The notes: generated from the sequence alone by a model not told the origin. Counted from the stretch's first letter, positions 1 through 9,060 are shown. The stretch is 64,000 bases of DNA from Sulfuricurvum sp. (GCF_023229695.1 NZ_JALNYS010000010.1:72719-136718); one strand, 5' to 3'. Numbers and translations: made by a program.

Positions 1-1
1 C

Positions 2-379
2 CTATCCGCTCTGGACCATTCGACGTCACTCTATTTCCCTTTTGAGTGGGATCAGCTGGAAAACGGATCGCTCGCGTTTAAAAAAGTAGAGAATAACAAA
101 TTTTATTGCGAAATCAATCTTCAACTCAAAGAGTACGGTGAGCTGAACTTGTTGATGGCTTTGTACGATAAAAATCAGATCGAAATCCAGGCCCATACCG
201 AAACACCGCAACTGAAAACATTGTTGCAAGAGAATGTGGGGGAGTTGCGGGGATTGCTGATCGATGCGGGGCTCTCGCCCCGACGAATCCGTTTTTTTGA
301 GATGAAGGAGTCCCCCTGCGCTTCTGCTGAACCCTACGGCTCCTTCGGTTCGGATCTGGGATTTGAGGTCAAGGTATGA
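2..379 (+). CDS. Flagellar hook-length control FliK-like protein, C-terminal part
   Basis: The reading frame is open from the window edge and ends at TGA 377-379, so only the last ~125 residues are present. The fragment alternates short beta-type stretches with polar residues (…FYCEINLQLKEYGELNLLM…) and ends with a basic, proline-containing segment, as in FliK C-terminal (Flg_hook) domains. It overlaps the downstream FlhB-type gene by 4 bp (ATGA), which fits because FliK acts through the FlhB C-terminal domain during hook-length control. The assignment rests on the fold-like pattern and this neighbour; the N-terminus lies outside the window. Confidence 0.55.
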   Translation, partial: LSALDHSTSLYFPFEWDQLENGSLAFKKVENNKFYCEINLQLKEYGELNLLMALYDKNQIEIQAHTETPQLKTLLQENVGELRGLLIDAGLSPRRIRFFEMKESPCASAEPYGSFGSDLGFEVKV

Positions 380-633
380 AGAAAGCGGTCGCACTGCGCT
401 ACAACACCGAAAAAGAGAAAGCCCCCCGCGTCGTTGCCTCCGGTAAAGGGGCCACGGCCGAAAACATTATCAAAATTGCAGAGCTTCATAACCTCCCCAT
501 CCAAAAAGATGAAGATCTCGTCGAACTTCTCAGCAAAATAGAGATTGACCGGGAAGTCCCCGAAGCGTTTTACAAAGCGGTCGCCGAGGTCTTCAGTTTT
601 GTCTATAAAATGACCAAAAAGGTTAAAACTTAA
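376..633 (+). CDS. FlhB C-terminal domain paralogue (FlhX type)
   Basis: This 85-aa protein corresponds only to the cytoplasmic C-terminal domain of FlhB/YscU-family export-switch proteins. It has the family pattern KAVALRYN near the start, a central PxVVASGKGATAENI block and a helical end (VPEAFYKAVAEVFSFVYK). It lacks membrane helices and the autocleavage NPTH motif, as expected for the short FlhX paralogues of Campylobacterota. FlhX can replace the cleaved FlhB C-terminal fragment in flagellar type III secretion. The start overlaps the stop of the FliK-like gene, so the two are probably co-translated. It converges with the cytochrome gene, overlapping by 11 bp. Confidence 0.88.
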   Translation: MKKAVALRYNTEKEKAPRVVASGKGATAENIIKIAELHNLPIQKDEDLVELLSKIEIDREVPEAFYKAVAEVFSFVYKMTKKVKT

Positions 634-1027
634 CCCCTTCATACCGGTCATAGATCCATTCCGCCACAGCTTGGCGCTCTTCATCGCTTAGCTTCCCTTT
701 GAGTGATGGCATGATGCCGAACCGCTCGATCGCCATCGGATGGCACATGCTGTATTGAACGCTCGGATTTTCGATATAGTCTTTGATAAAGGCGATAACG
801 ACACGCCGTTTGACATCTTGGTCCTCCTCTTTGATCACGATGTTCTCCTTCAGCCGGTTGGAGACTTCAATCATCGGAGGGGCTTTGAGATTTTTAAGAT
901 TTTTCAATACCAAACTTTTTTCCATGATCTCCACGTGACAGTGCATACAGTTCTTTTGATACACCCCATACCCCTCAACCGCCCATAAAGCATATCCCGA
1001 TACCAGTAACACTAACCCTAATTTCAT
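623..1027 (-). CDS. Small periplasmic c-type cytochrome
   Basis: I chose the ATG at 1025-1027 because a GGAGGAG-type ribosome site precedes it and the protein then opens with a signal peptide (MKLGLVLLVSGYALWA). The mature protein of about 115 residues has a single haem c motif CMHCH and a likely distal methionine in GIMPS, followed by the typical last helix (SDEERQAVAEWIYDRY). It is probably a soluble periplasmic electron carrier; the partner is unknown. Its start overlaps the stop of the FmdE-type gene upstream by 4 bp, so the two form an operon. Confidence 0.85.
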   Translation of the reverse strand: MKLGLVLLVSGYALWAVEGYGVYQKNCMHCHVEIMEKSLVLKNLKNLKAPPMIEVSNRLKENIVIKEEDQDVKRRVVIAFIKDYIENPSVQYSMCHPMAIERFGIMPSLKGKLSDEERQAVAEWIYDRYEGVKF

Positions 1028-1650
1028 TCTTTCTCTCCTCCCTGATAATAACGGCATTGTACCAAACGGGGATCCTCCCGATGGTCGATCAAAATCTTTT
1101 TCACCCGATCCTGCCACATTATCCCAAATGTTTCAACCGCACTCGCCTCGGCACGCCCCGATATAATCAGCGGGAGTAGCTCACCCATCTCCCCCTCTAC
1201 CGGAACCATCGAAGGGTTGTAGGAGAGGATGACGCGCTCTTGCGTATCGACCCGCTCCAGCACCATCTCCCCCTCGATATCGGCATCAAAGCACAGGAGC
1301 CCGCGTCGATCGAACATCCCCCCCAATCCGTGGAAACCGCCGCTCTGCGCCGCCCCCGTTATCATCGATGCGACATTGGCGACCACTCCGATCGTCCCCT
1401 CGCCGAGTTTCCCCCTCATCTGAATCTTAATCTCGCCGCGAACGGGGGTATCCTCACCGTAAAGTTCTGTGACCCCTTTTCTAACCATCAAGTAGGCACC
1501 CGCTACGGTAGGGCAGGAGTGACCTGCAAGTTTGACAATATCTTCGTAGGTATACGTCAATATTCCTTTTTCAGCTGCTCCCAATAACCGGGACAGGGGA
1601 TCGCTCATTGTAATCGAAGGGACATCATTAAAAAAATCAGGTGTTTTCAT
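1024..1650 (-). CDS. FmdE-family protein
   Basis: This protein of 208 residues carries the signature of the FmdE domain (named after formylmethanofuran dehydrogenase subunit E): GHSCPTVAGAYLM near residue 45, followed by a glycine-rich core (AAQSGGFHGLGGMFDRR). The Cys in GHSCP is the likely metal ligand. Non-methanogens use FmdE-like proteins in poorly known redox or metal-related roles, and I cannot assign a reaction. The ATG at 1650 is preferred over an upstream in-frame start because the extra residues look like intergenic sequence. The downstream cytochrome gene overlaps it by 4 bp, hinting at a redox function. Confidence 0.72.
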   Translation of the reverse strand: MKTPDFFNDVPSITMSDPLSRLLGAAEKGILTYTYEDIVKLAGHSCPTVAGAYLMVRKGVTELYGEDTPVRGEIKIQMRGKLGEGTIGVVANVASMITGAAQSGGFHGLGGMFDRRGLLCFDADIEGEMVLERVDTQERVILSYNPSMVPVEGEMGELLPLIISGRAEASAVETFGIMWQDRVKKILIDHREDPRLVQCRYYQGGEKE

Positions 1651-1770
1651 CGGTTTCACTTTTATTATATTAGAGTTCTTGTAGAACTCTCTTTCAAACG
1701 TGCTTTGAGCAAAGCCCAAAGCACTACGCTAGCCGCTATGGCGCTAAAGCTTGCCTCTTCGAGGCAGAAA

Positions 1771-1801
1771 ACTTCTTGCATAACAAGGTTATGCAAGAAG
1801 T
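1771..1801. repeat. Perfect 14-bp inverted repeat (hairpin)
   Basis: ACTTCTTGCATAAC (1771-1784) and its exact reverse complement (1788-1801) are separated by AAG. A second, smaller perfect stem (TGCCTC/GAGGCA) lies just before it at 1752-1766. The right arm and its flank (1785-1804) recur exactly at 22846-22865. This sits in the 339-bp gap between the FmdE and ycgN genes, together with repeat R1; I see no gene in this gap. Confidence 0.7.
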
Positions 1802-1805
1802 CTAT

Positions 1806-1902
1806 TTATTACACACTTTTCGCTCATAGCCCGGAAAGTGGCGGGGACAATCTGTCCTCTGCACCCCCTTGAAGCTACCCGCATCTTTCGGATGCGGGAG
1901 AT
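1806..1902 (+). mobile_element. R-family intergenic repeat, copy 1 (degenerate ends)
   Basis: Contains the two hallmark parts of the family: a CACTTTTCG…CCGGAAAGTG block and a CCCGCATC-TTTCG-GATGCGGG hairpin, joined by a spacer with GGGGAC and CACCCCC. The left terminus is degenerate and no clear flanking duplication is visible. Confidence 0.6.
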
Positions 1903-1989
1903 TATAGGGGCTAACGGTGGTTTTCGTATTGATACCGATCAAGATTTTGTTGTTTCAATGATTCAGGGTTCCAATGCTACACTTACGGT

Positions 1990-2430
1990 ATGAAAAAAAT
2001 AACTACCCCCTTTTGGGAAACAAAACAGCTCAAAGAACTTACCCATGAAGAGTGGGAAGCGTTATGCGACGGATGCGGTTTATGCTGTCTTCACAAAATG
2101 CAAGACGAAGAGGAGGAGGATGCTCCCGTAGTGCTCACGCGCGTCGTCTGCCGCTGTTATGATATTAAAGCGGGGCAATGCAGTGATTATCCCAACCGCC
2201 ATGAAAAAGTAGAAGGGTGTACCGCCCTCACTCCCGATCGGGCCGCCGAATTTGACTGGCTCCCCGAAACCTGTGCCTACCGGCTACGCCACCATAATCT
2301 CCCTCTCCCCTCATGGCACCCTCTGATCAGCGGGTCACGTGAGCGTGTCCGTTTGTATGGAGTCCATGCCCTCGATCCCGTTCTGGAAACGGACGATATC
2401 GATCTGGAAGAGTATATCATCGATCCATAG
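1990..2430 (+). CDS. ycgN: YcgN/YkgJ-family cysteine-cluster protein (UPF0260)
   Basis: This 146-aa protein opens like E. coli YcgN (FWETKQLKELTHEEWEALCDGCG) and has the CDGCGLCCLHK cluster, a central CRCYD…CSDYPNR block and the late CAYRL motif. These cysteines are characteristic of the UPF0260/YkgJ zinc- or iron-binding family; its biochemical function is not established. Length is typical. It stands alone between repeat R1 and the small membrane protein gene. Confidence 0.9.
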   Translation: MKKITTPFWETKQLKELTHEEWEALCDGCGLCCLHKMQDEEEEDAPVVLTRVVCRCYDIKAGQCSDYPNRHEKVEGCTALTPDRAAEFDWLPETCAYRLRHHNLPLPSWHPLISGSRERVRLYGVHALDPVLETDDIDLEEYIIDP

Positions 2431-2531
2431 TTCAACCACTACAGAAAAATTTGTCAATTCGTAGAGTATAATTTCTTTTTTATAAATATTATAATCCGAT
2501 GTTTTATCCAAAAACATCCCCGAAAAGGAAA

Positions 2532-2717
2532 ATGATGAATGTTAATCTAATTCGAAAAGTGTGCCGCCCCTTTCGCATCCTCTTGGGAGTCTCTCTGATC
2601 AGTTACGGCGTCTATAGCGGGAATATGTGGTTTTTTCTGGGAGCGGTTCCGCTGATCGCCGGAATCTTGAACTTCTGCCCTCTTTGTAAAATCACAGGAC
2701 AATGTGACATTCTCTAA
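2532..2717 (+). CDS. Small two-helix inner membrane protein (DUF2892/YgaP-like)
   Basis: I start at ATG 2532 (MMNVNLIRKVCRPF) because AAAGGAAA lies just upstream. The ~61-aa protein has two hydrophobic segments (RILLGVSLISYGVYSG and WFFLGAVPLIAGILNFC) followed by CPLCKITGQC, the usual arrangement of DUF2892 proteins, which resemble the membrane domain of rhodanese YgaP. Its role is unknown. The stop codon (2715-2717) directly abuts the left end of repeat R2. Confidence 0.78.
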   Translation: MMNVNLIRKVCRPFRILLGVSLISYGVYSGNMWFFLGAVPLIAGILNFCPLCKITGQCDIL

Positions 2718-2816
2718 CTGATGTTATACACTTTCCGGGCAAAGCCCGTAAAGTGGCAGGGACTAAAGTCCCTACAACCCCCTAAAGCTACCCGCATCTT
2801 TCGGATGCGGGAGAGA
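2718..2816 (+). mobile_element. R-family intergenic repeat, copy 2
   Basis: Begins with CTGATGTTATACACTTTCCG immediately after the upstream stop codon. It contains the inverted repeat CACTTTCCGGGC-AAA-GCCCGTAAAGTG and the CCCGCATC…GATGCGGG hairpin. The right terminal inverted repeat is missing. Confidence 0.75.
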
Positions 2817-2824
2817 GTATCAAC

Positions 2825-2868
2825 CTGATGTTATGCACTTTCCGGGCAAAGCCCGTAAAGTGGCAGGG
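2825..2868 (+). mobile_element. R-family intergenic repeat, copy 3 (truncated left end)
   Basis: A second left end, CTGATGTTATGCACTTTCCG, with the first hairpin, placed in tandem with copy 2. The sequence then leaves the family just before the amrS ribosome site. Confidence 0.7.
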
Positions 2869-2940
2869 GGGAGAGAGAGGTTTGAACTTTTTTTTGATAC
2901 AATCAAGTAGTTCAACCAATCTCACCGGAGAGGAATCACA

Positions 2941-3966
2941 ATGTCTTCACCTGCATGGATGTCCCATAAACTCGATGACGGAAGGGTTGCCTGCGACGCA
3001 TGCAGCCAGCATTGCAAGCTGCAGGAGGGGGAATACGGCATCTGCGGTATCCGCCGGGTCGAAAACGGCGAGCTCCGGCTGCTGACCTACGGCATTGCCG
3101 CTGCGGTAAACGTCGATCCGGTCGAAAAAAAGCCGATGTTCCATTTTCTCCCCGGATCACGGATCTTCTCGTTCGGAACGGTCGGATGCAATTTTTCGTG
3201 CCAATTCTGCCAAAACGCCGATATCTCCCAGTATCCCAAAGAGCACCCGCACCGGATCATCGGCCGTCCCCTCTCCCCTGCCGAAGCGGTCGCAACCGCA
3301 CTCGAATACGGGTGTGACAGCATCGCCTACACCTACAACGAACCGGTCGTCTTTTTCGAATACACCTACGATACGGCCCGCCTCGCCCACGAAGCGGGGC
3401 TGAAAAACGTCTACGTCACCAGCGGCTACGAGACCCGAAAAGCGATCGATACCCTCGCCCCCTATCTGGACGGGATGAACATCGACATCAAAGGCTACAC
3501 CCAATCATTTTACAAGGATATCTGCGGCGCGTCTCTCAAACCGGTCCTCGATGCGGTCGAATACGCCCATTCCAAAGGGATCTGGATCGAAACGACGACG
3601 CTGCTGATTCCGGGGCTGAACGACTCACAAGAGGAGATCCGCTCCATTGCCCATTTTCAAGCTGCACTGAGCCCCGACATCCCCTGGCACATCAGCGCCT
3701 TTCATCCGATGTACAAGATGCAAGATCGCCCCCGCACCCCTCCCGAAACCCTCCGCCGCGCGTATGAAATCGGCAAGGAGGAGGGGCTTCGCTACGTCTA
3801 TGTCGGCAACATCGACGACGAAGCACGCGAATCGACCTACTGTCCCGGATGCGGAAAAATGGTGATCGACCGTCAGGGGCACATCGGGCAGTACATCACC
3901 AACCATCTCGTCGAGAAAAACCGCTGCCCGTATTGCGCTACCGCAATCGCCGGGGTGTGGAGCTAA
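2941..3966 (+). CDS. amrS: AmmeMemoRadiSam system radical SAM enzyme
   Basis: This 341-aa protein carries an N-terminal cysteine cluster (CDACSQHCKLQEGEYGICG), the radical SAM motif CNFSCQFCQN near residues 83-91, and downstream SAM-binding motifs (YNEPVVFFEY, YVTSGYET, GMNIDIKGY). It ends in a zinc-ribbon-like tail (CPGCG…CPYC). This layout is specific to the AmrS family, related to pyruvate formate-lyase activases. The partner AMMECR1 and MEMO proteins are not seen in the window. Its substrate is not known from sequence. A GGAGAGG ribosome site precedes the ATG. Confidence 0.93.
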   Translation: MSSPAWMSHKLDDGRVACDACSQHCKLQEGEYGICGIRRVENGELRLLTYGIAAAVNVDPVEKKPMFHFLPGSRIFSFGTVGCNFSCQFCQNADISQYPKEHPHRIIGRPLSPAEAVATALEYGCDSIAYTYNEPVVFFEYTYDTARLAHEAGLKNVYVTSGYETRKAIDTLAPYLDGMNIDIKGYTQSFYKDICGASLKPVLDAVEYAHSKGIWIETTTLLIPGLNDSQEEIRSIAHFQAALSPDIPWHISAFHPMYKMQDRPRTPPETLRRAYEIGKEEGLRYVYVGNIDDEARESTYCPGCGKMVIDRQGHIGQYITNHLVEKNRCPYCATAIAGVWS

Positions 3967-3978
3967 AAATAGGGCGCT

Positions 3979-5061
3979 TTAGAATAACCGCCCGATTTTT
4001 CGAAAGCCCATCGCGTACATCACCCCTCCCACGGCGGTGACTCCCAGAAAATAGGGCCACAGATCGCCCCATTGGGTCCCCCGGTAAAAAATGCTTTCGC
4101 TCCCTTCAATGTAATAGCGCAAAGGGGAAGCGTACGACAACAGCTGCAACAGCGGGTGCATTGCGTGGATCGGAGTCCATGCACCGCTTAAAAAAATCAT
4201 CGGCATCATGATGATGATCGAGAGCTGCGCCACCTGCATCACATCCCGCGCGACCGCCGCGATAAACAGCCCGATTCCGGCAGTGGCAAAAACATAAAAA
4301 AAACTCAGCACCATAAACGCGGCAAACGATCCGTTCATCGGGGTTTCAAACATTCCGAATACAACAAATCCCAGCGAAATGACGATCCCGACCATCACGA
4401 TGATCACCTGCGAAAACGATTTCGCCAGAATAATGAGCTTCGGGTCAACCGGCATCAGCAGCATAATATCCCACGTCCCCTGCTCTTTCTCCCGGACAAA
4501 GACCACCGCCGTCAAAATAACCGTCAGCATCGTAATGATGGAGAGCATCTCCGTCAGCGCCATAAAGGTGTGGTTGTCGGCGTTGGGGTTGAAGAGTTTG
4601 TGCGAAGCGATCTCCAACAAGAGATTGACCCCTGAAAGATCCAGCACGATATTTTGAAGATACCCCAGTGTCGTATAGGCCTGCGACGCCGCCGTCGCAT
4701 CCACCAATACGTCCAGCTGCGTCCGCTTCCCCCCCCGCCAGTTTTTCTCAAAATCGGCGTTGAAGACGATCCCGATAATGATCTCTTTGTTAAAAATGGC
4801 CCGGCTTAACTGCTGCTGTGAATCAAACCGTTTCGGCGGGAGAAATTCGGGAGCATGCAGACGGGTAAGGATCTTTTGGCTCATCCCCCCTCCGGTGAGA
4901 TCGACGTACCCTACCGCGACATTGCGCGGATTGATCTCGATGCCGCTTCCGGCGATATAGACTTCGACGCTAAAGGCATACAATACGACAAAAACCAGCT
5001 GCCACGAGCGGATAAAAGCGATCAGCTCTTTCCCGACGATTGCCCAGAATATCTTGGTCAT
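3979..5061 (-). CDS. ABC-2 family transporter permease (YbhR/YhhJ type)
   Basis: This 360-aa inner membrane protein has an N-terminal membrane helix (residues ~10-35), a periplasmic domain of ~140 residues and a C-terminal bundle of about five helices. It includes the ABC-2 signature region VFVREKEQGTWDIMLLMP and FLSGAWTPIHAMHP. It is the last gene of a four-gene operon (adaptor, ATPase, permease, permease) and overlaps the preceding permease by 4 bp. The two permeases probably form the heterodimeric channel of a drug or envelope-component exporter. The substrate cannot be read from sequence. Confidence 0.92.
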   Translation of the reverse strand: MTKIFWAIVGKELIAFIRSWQLVFVVLYAFSVEVYIAGSGIEINPRNVAVGYVDLTGGGMSQKILTRLHAPEFLPPKRFDSQQQLSRAIFNKEIIIGIVFNADFEKNWRGGKRTQLDVLVDATAASQAYTTLGYLQNIVLDLSGVNLLLEIASHKLFNPNADNHTFMALTEMLSIITMLTVILTAVVFVREKEQGTWDIMLLMPVDPKLIILAKSFSQVIIVMVGIVISLGFVVFGMFETPMNGSFAAFMVLSFFYVFATAGIGLFIAAVARDVMQVAQLSIIIMMPMIFLSGAWTPIHAMHPLLQLLSYASPLRYYIEGSESIFYRGTQWGDLWPYFLGVTAVGGVMYAMGFRKIGRLF

Positions 5062-6170
5062 TTCAGCTCCTTGCGCAGCAGCAGGCTTCCCAAAGTCAGC
5101 AAACCGGCTCCATAGAGGGCCAAAATGGCCAGATACCCCTGCGTTTTGGCCGAAGCCAGCCCCTCTCCCACGAGAAAAACGTCATAGAGGATATGATTGT
5201 AATACATGACGGGGAAGATATGGGCCTCCACCCGAGACATCCCGATCATCGACGAGATCGGCATGATAATCCCCGAATACAAAAAGCCCGGGATAATCGT
5301 AATAATAACGGTCAACACCACCGCGACGATCTGGGTGCGGGTGATAATGGAGATCAGCATCCCGATGGAGAGGCTGATAATGATATAAAACTCCGACGCG
5401 ATCCAGTAGAGGAGAAAACTCCCCCGAAACGGAACCTCAAACAGATAGACCGCCCATAAAAACACAATAAAAATGTTCACCGAATGGAGGAGAAAAACGG
5501 GGATCATTTTCGCGCTCAGAAACTCCGCTTTGGCAACCGGGGAAGCGTAAAAGTTGAACATCGTCCCCCGCTCTTTCTCCTTGACGATCAGCAATGCCGC
5601 CAGAATCGCCGGTGCGACAAGGAGGACAAGGCCGATCAGCCCCGGCACAATCGCATCCTCATCCCGCATCGCCTGATTGAACAAACTTCGCTGATTGATC
5701 TGGATTATCCCTTTTGCAAGCCCCGGAGCGACGCTCGAAGCCGCGTCCAGAACCACCCCTTTGACATAATTCTCCATCGTCACTCCCCGGCTGGGAAACG
5801 CCGCATCGACGTACACCCCGATCTGCGTCGGCTGCGCGTGCAAAAGCCGTTTTTCGAACGATTCGGGGATGATGATGATCAGATCGCTCTCGCCCCGTTT
5901 GATCCGGCGAAGCGCCTCATCCTCGCTCACCGAAGAGAGGGTCACGTCAAAATATTTGGAGTGTTCGAATTTGCTGACAAGCTGATGGGAAATGGGGCTT
6001 TGATCGTTATCGAGTATCAGCGTCCGCGCATGGGTCACCTCCATACGGATCCCGTAACCGAACAAAAACAGGATCATCGAGGGCATCAAATAGACCATGA
6101 TGATGAACCGCGAACGGACCAGTTCGGTCAGCTCTTTGAGGATGTACGCCTTGATCACCCCTATTTTCAT
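5058..6170 (-). CDS. ABC-2 family transporter permease (YbhS type)
   Basis: This 370-aa paralogue of the downstream permease has the same plan: one N-terminal helix (FIIMVYLMPSMILFLFGYG), a periplasmic loop with a conserved LDNDQSPIS start, then six helices with LLIVKEKERGTMFNFYASPV and the SGIIMPISSM motif. It overlaps both the ATPase gene (6167-6170) and the second permease (5058-5061) by ATGA, indicating translational coupling and a 1:1 assembly. It is the inner membrane half of the efflux system whose TolC channel is encoded divergently at 9140. Confidence 0.92.
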   Translation of the reverse strand: MKIGVIKAYILKELTELVRSRFIIMVYLMPSMILFLFGYGIRMEVTHARTLILDNDQSPISHQLVSKFEHSKYFDVTLSSVSEDEALRRIKRGESDLIIIIPESFEKRLLHAQPTQIGVYVDAAFPSRGVTMENYVKGVVLDAASSVAPGLAKGIIQINQRSLFNQAMRDEDAIVPGLIGLVLLVAPAILAALLIVKEKERGTMFNFYASPVAKAEFLSAKMIPVFLLHSVNIFIVFLWAVYLFEVPFRGSFLLYWIASEFYIIISLSIGMLISIITRTQIVAVVLTVIITIIPGFLYSGIIMPISSMIGMSRVEAHIFPVMYYNHILYDVFLVGEGLASAKTQGYLAILALYGAGLLTLGSLLLRKELK

Positions 6171-7783
6171 CGGTAATACTCCCGAAAAATATCCTCAAAC
6201 GTCCGGGCATCCGGATGGAGTGCGTAGAGGTTGGCAACCGTATCATCGGCCACTTTTCCCCCCTCGCGCAGCAACACGACCCGATCGCAAAATTCCGCTT
6301 CGCTCATGTAGTGGGTCGTAATCAAAATCGCAATCCCCCATTTCTCCTTTAAAGCGCTCAGCAGCTCCCAAAACTGCGATCGTGCGATCGCATCGACGCC
6401 CGAGGTCGGCTCATCCAAAAACAATACCGCCGGTTCGTGCAACAAGGCGGCTGCCAGAGAGAAGCGCTGGTTAATCCCCAGCGGAAGCTCCGTCGGAACC
6501 GAATCGAGATAGTTCGAAAATCCCAGTTCGGACGCATACCGGGAGATCCGCTTGAGCGCGGTATCGATCGGGATCTGCCGCATCGCGGCAAAATACAAAA
6601 GATTTTCGCGGATCGTCATGTCGTTGTAGAGGGCAAAATGTTGGCTCACGTATCCGATGGAGGCTTTGAGCGCCTGACGGTCATCGGTATTTCGGATCGC
6701 TCTGCCGAAGAGCTTGAGCTCCCCGCCATCAATCGAATGGAGCCCCAGCAGCATTTTGATAAAGGTGGTTTTCCCCGCGCCGTTCGCCCCCAACAATCCT
6801 ACAATCTCTCCGCGTTTGAGCTGAAGATCGATCCGGTCGTTGGCGACAAACGGACCGAACATCTTGGTCAGCGAATAAGCTTCCATCAGTACCGGATTCC
6901 CGTTCTCCTCACTGTCGCGCCGGGTGATCTCAACCGGAGGAGGTGCTCGATTTGTCCGTAGCGCATTCACAAAAAAGAGAGATTCTAACGTTGGTTCGGC
7001 ATGCTCGGCTGAAAGCGGTAGGAGCGAATAGCTCCTTTCCAACGTCGTAATCGTCCCCTCCGGAGCCTCAGGAGTCCGGAGATAGGTCATCTCCCGGACC
7101 GATTCGATCAGCTCTTTTGCACTCCCCTGCGCAATGATCTCCCCCTCATCAAACAGCAATACCCGATCCATCCGCGCCGCCTCTTCCATATAGGCGGTGC
7201 TGACCAGAGCAATCGTCCCCTCTTCGCGACGGATCTGATCGAGAATCTCCCACAGTTCAATCCGGCTCATCGGGTCCACCCCCGTCGTCGGTTCATCGAG
7301 TATCAGCAGTTTCGGACGGTGGAGCAGCGAACAGATGAGGGAGAGTTTTTGCATCATCCCCCCGCTCAGGTTTCCGGCCCGGAACTCCCTGAATTTTTCG
7401 AGTCCCGCCATTTTCAGCAACCGGGTTTTGTAGGTGTGATACGCTTCATCCTGGGGTACATTGCGGATATCGGCGAAAAACCGCAAATGCTCATCGACGG
7501 TGAGAAGATCGTACAGCACCAGTCCGATCCCCTGCGGCATCAGGCTGATCAGGGATTTAACCCCTTCGGCCTCTTTGGGGGAGCGGTAAGCGTGTTGATC
7601 GAAACGGACTTCCCCTTCAAACGCGATCACCCCCGCAATGGCATGCATTAGCGAACTTTTGCCGGCTCCGTCGGCACCGATAAAGCCGATAATCTCCCCT
7701 TTTTCGGCCTCAAACGAGACGTTTTTGATGGAAACTTTCTCTTTATGCCGAACCGTAACCCGATCAATTTTCAGCGTTCCCAT
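6167..7783 (-). CDS. Double ATP-binding ABC protein (YbhF/RbbA type)
   Basis: I begin at ATG 7783 (MGTLKIDRV) because AAGGGACG lies 9 nt upstream; a longer frame would run into the adaptor gene. Two nucleotide-binding domains are fused. Domain 1 has Walker A GADGAGKSS, signature LSGGMMQK and Walker B LLILDEPTTG. Domain 2 has Walker A GANGAGKTT and Walker B VLFLDEPTSG, but its signature reads LPLGINQ instead of LSGGQ. That asymmetry is also known in E. coli YbhF. The protein energises the two permeases downstream. Each domain ends in an H-loop region (STAYMEEA; TTHYMSEAE). Confidence 0.93.
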   Translation of the reverse strand: MGTLKIDRVTVRHKEKVSIKNVSFEAEKGEIIGFIGADGAGKSSLMHAIAGVIAFEGEVRFDQHAYRSPKEAEGVKSLISLMPQGIGLVLYDLLTVDEHLRFFADIRNVPQDEAYHTYKTRLLKMAGLEKFREFRAGNLSGGMMQKLSLICSLLHRPKLLILDEPTTGVDPMSRIELWEILDQIRREEGTIALVSTAYMEEAARMDRVLLFDEGEIIAQGSAKELIESVREMTYLRTPEAPEGTITTLERSYSLLPLSAEHAEPTLESLFFVNALRTNRAPPPVEITRRDSEENGNPVLMEAYSLTKMFGPFVANDRIDLQLKRGEIVGLLGANGAGKTTFIKMLLGLHSIDGGELKLFGRAIRNTDDRQALKASIGYVSQHFALYNDMTIRENLLYFAAMRQIPIDTALKRISRYASELGFSNYLDSVPTELPLGINQRFSLAAALLHEPAVLFLDEPTSGVDAIARSQFWELLSALKEKWGIAILITTHYMSEAEFCDRVVLLREGGKVADDTVANLYALHPDARTFEDIFREYYR

Positions 7784-7799
7784 CGTCTCACACGTCCCT

Positions 7800-8951
7800 T
7801 TATTCGGGAACTTCGCGCAACGATGCGGGGAGCCCCTTGCCATCTAGCGATATGACTCCCACGGCCGGCAACCCCATTTTCAACAAAGGGTTGGACTCCA
7901 ACGGTTTGAGATGGACGGCAAAAACCCGCTGAATCCGGTCGCTGGCGACACTCACCTCTTTGGGGGTAAATTCGGCCTTTTGCTCGATCCTGACCACTTT
8001 GGCTTTAATCGGCCGATCCGGATAAGCATCCAGAAACAAGACGGCAGCGTCTCCCATTTTGATTTTTCCGTTCTGGAGGGTATCGACAAAAATTTTCAGG
8101 TAAAGCTTCCCCGGATCGATCAGTGCCGCAATCGGCATCCCCGCACCGATGACCTCTCCGGAATTGGCGATTTTTTCGACCACGTACCCCTCTATCGGCG
8201 AAACGATTTTCATCTCCGCCAACACGGCATCCATCTCTTTTTTCCCGGCTTCGAACCCTTTGATCCCCGATTCCAGCGCCTCTATCCCCCGTTCAAACGC
8301 TGTAATCTTCCCCTGCGATACCGATGCATCGATTTGATCGCTTCGAGAGATTTCAAGAGCTTTTTCCAGCTGTTCGCGTTTTTGAATCAGACCGGAGAGC
8401 TGCTCATCGTCCGTATGGGCTTTTAACCGTGCAAGTTCGTATTGCCGTTTTTCGATCAAACGGTTCTCGAAAAGGTTTTTCATCCGCTGCGCGTCCTCTT
8501 CGCTTTGCGTGACAACGCTTTTTTGGGCATGGATCATCGAATCGAGTTCATCTCTCTGACGCTGTTTGATGATGACATTGGCATCGGCTTTGACCAGAAT
8601 CTGGGGGAGCGTTTTCTTGGCCATCGCCAATTCGATCCGTTTTGAGGCCAGTTCGGCGTTACGGGCTTCGAGCTGCGCCTCGATCTGTTCTGCTTTAGCC
8701 TCCTGTTCGGCACTGCCGATGATGGCAATCACCTCCCCCCTCTTCACCCCATCCCCGTTCTCTTTGAGAATCTGTTCGATCCGTCCGGGATATTTGACGT
8801 TCAGGTTGATCAGATCACCGTCAATCCGTCCGCTCCCCTGCACCAGATTCTCCGGAAGAACACGGGCATGCAACTTTGCATACATCATCACCGCCGCACC
8901 GATAAAAAGTACCGCGATCAACACTCCCATCCCATATTTGCGGACGACCAT
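7800..8951 (-). CDS. HlyD-family membrane fusion (adaptor) protein
   Basis: The start at ATG 8951 is favoured by GGAGGAGGGGAG directly upstream. The 383-aa protein has one N-terminal membrane helix (MGVLIAVLFIGAAVMMYA), a lipoyl-like half-motif (NVKYPGRIEQILKENGDGVKRGEVIA) and a long coiled-coil hairpin at about residues 85-225. It then has the second lipoyl half (IVSPIEGYVVEKIANSGEVI) and a beta-barrel. It would bridge the ABC permeases to the TolC channel across the periplasm. It is the first gene of the efflux operon and is transcribed divergently from tolC. Confidence 0.93.
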   Translation of the reverse strand: MVVRKYGMGVLIAVLFIGAAVMMYAKLHARVLPENLVQGSGRIDGDLINLNVKYPGRIEQILKENGDGVKRGEVIAIIGSAEQEAKAEQIEAQLEARNAELASKRIELAMAKKTLPQILVKADANVIIKQRQRDELDSMIHAQKSVVTQSEEDAQRMKNLFENRLIEKRQYELARLKAHTDDEQLSGLIQKREQLEKALEISRSDQIDASVSQGKITAFERGIEALESGIKGFEAGKKEMDAVLAEMKIVSPIEGYVVEKIANSGEVIGAGMPIAALIDPGKLYLKIFVDTLQNGKIKMGDAAVLFLDAYPDRPIKAKVVRIEQKAEFTPKEVSVASDRIQRVFAVHLKPLESNPLLKMGLPAVGVISLDGKGLPASLREVPE

Positions 8952-9060
8952 CTCCCCTCCTCCACTTTCGTTCACGACCCTCCCCCCTAAAGGGGAGGGG
9001 AAGTTCCCTGATTGTAATCTCTCCTAGCTTAAGGGGAAATCTAATGTTGATGTTGCCAGT

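Noticed and set aside
8978..9000. CCCTCCCC/GGGGAGGG inverted repeat as a terminator or operator
   Set aside because: It lies just upstream of the adaptor gene start, lacks a T run, and simply repeats the purine-rich ribosome-site composition; no function can be supported.
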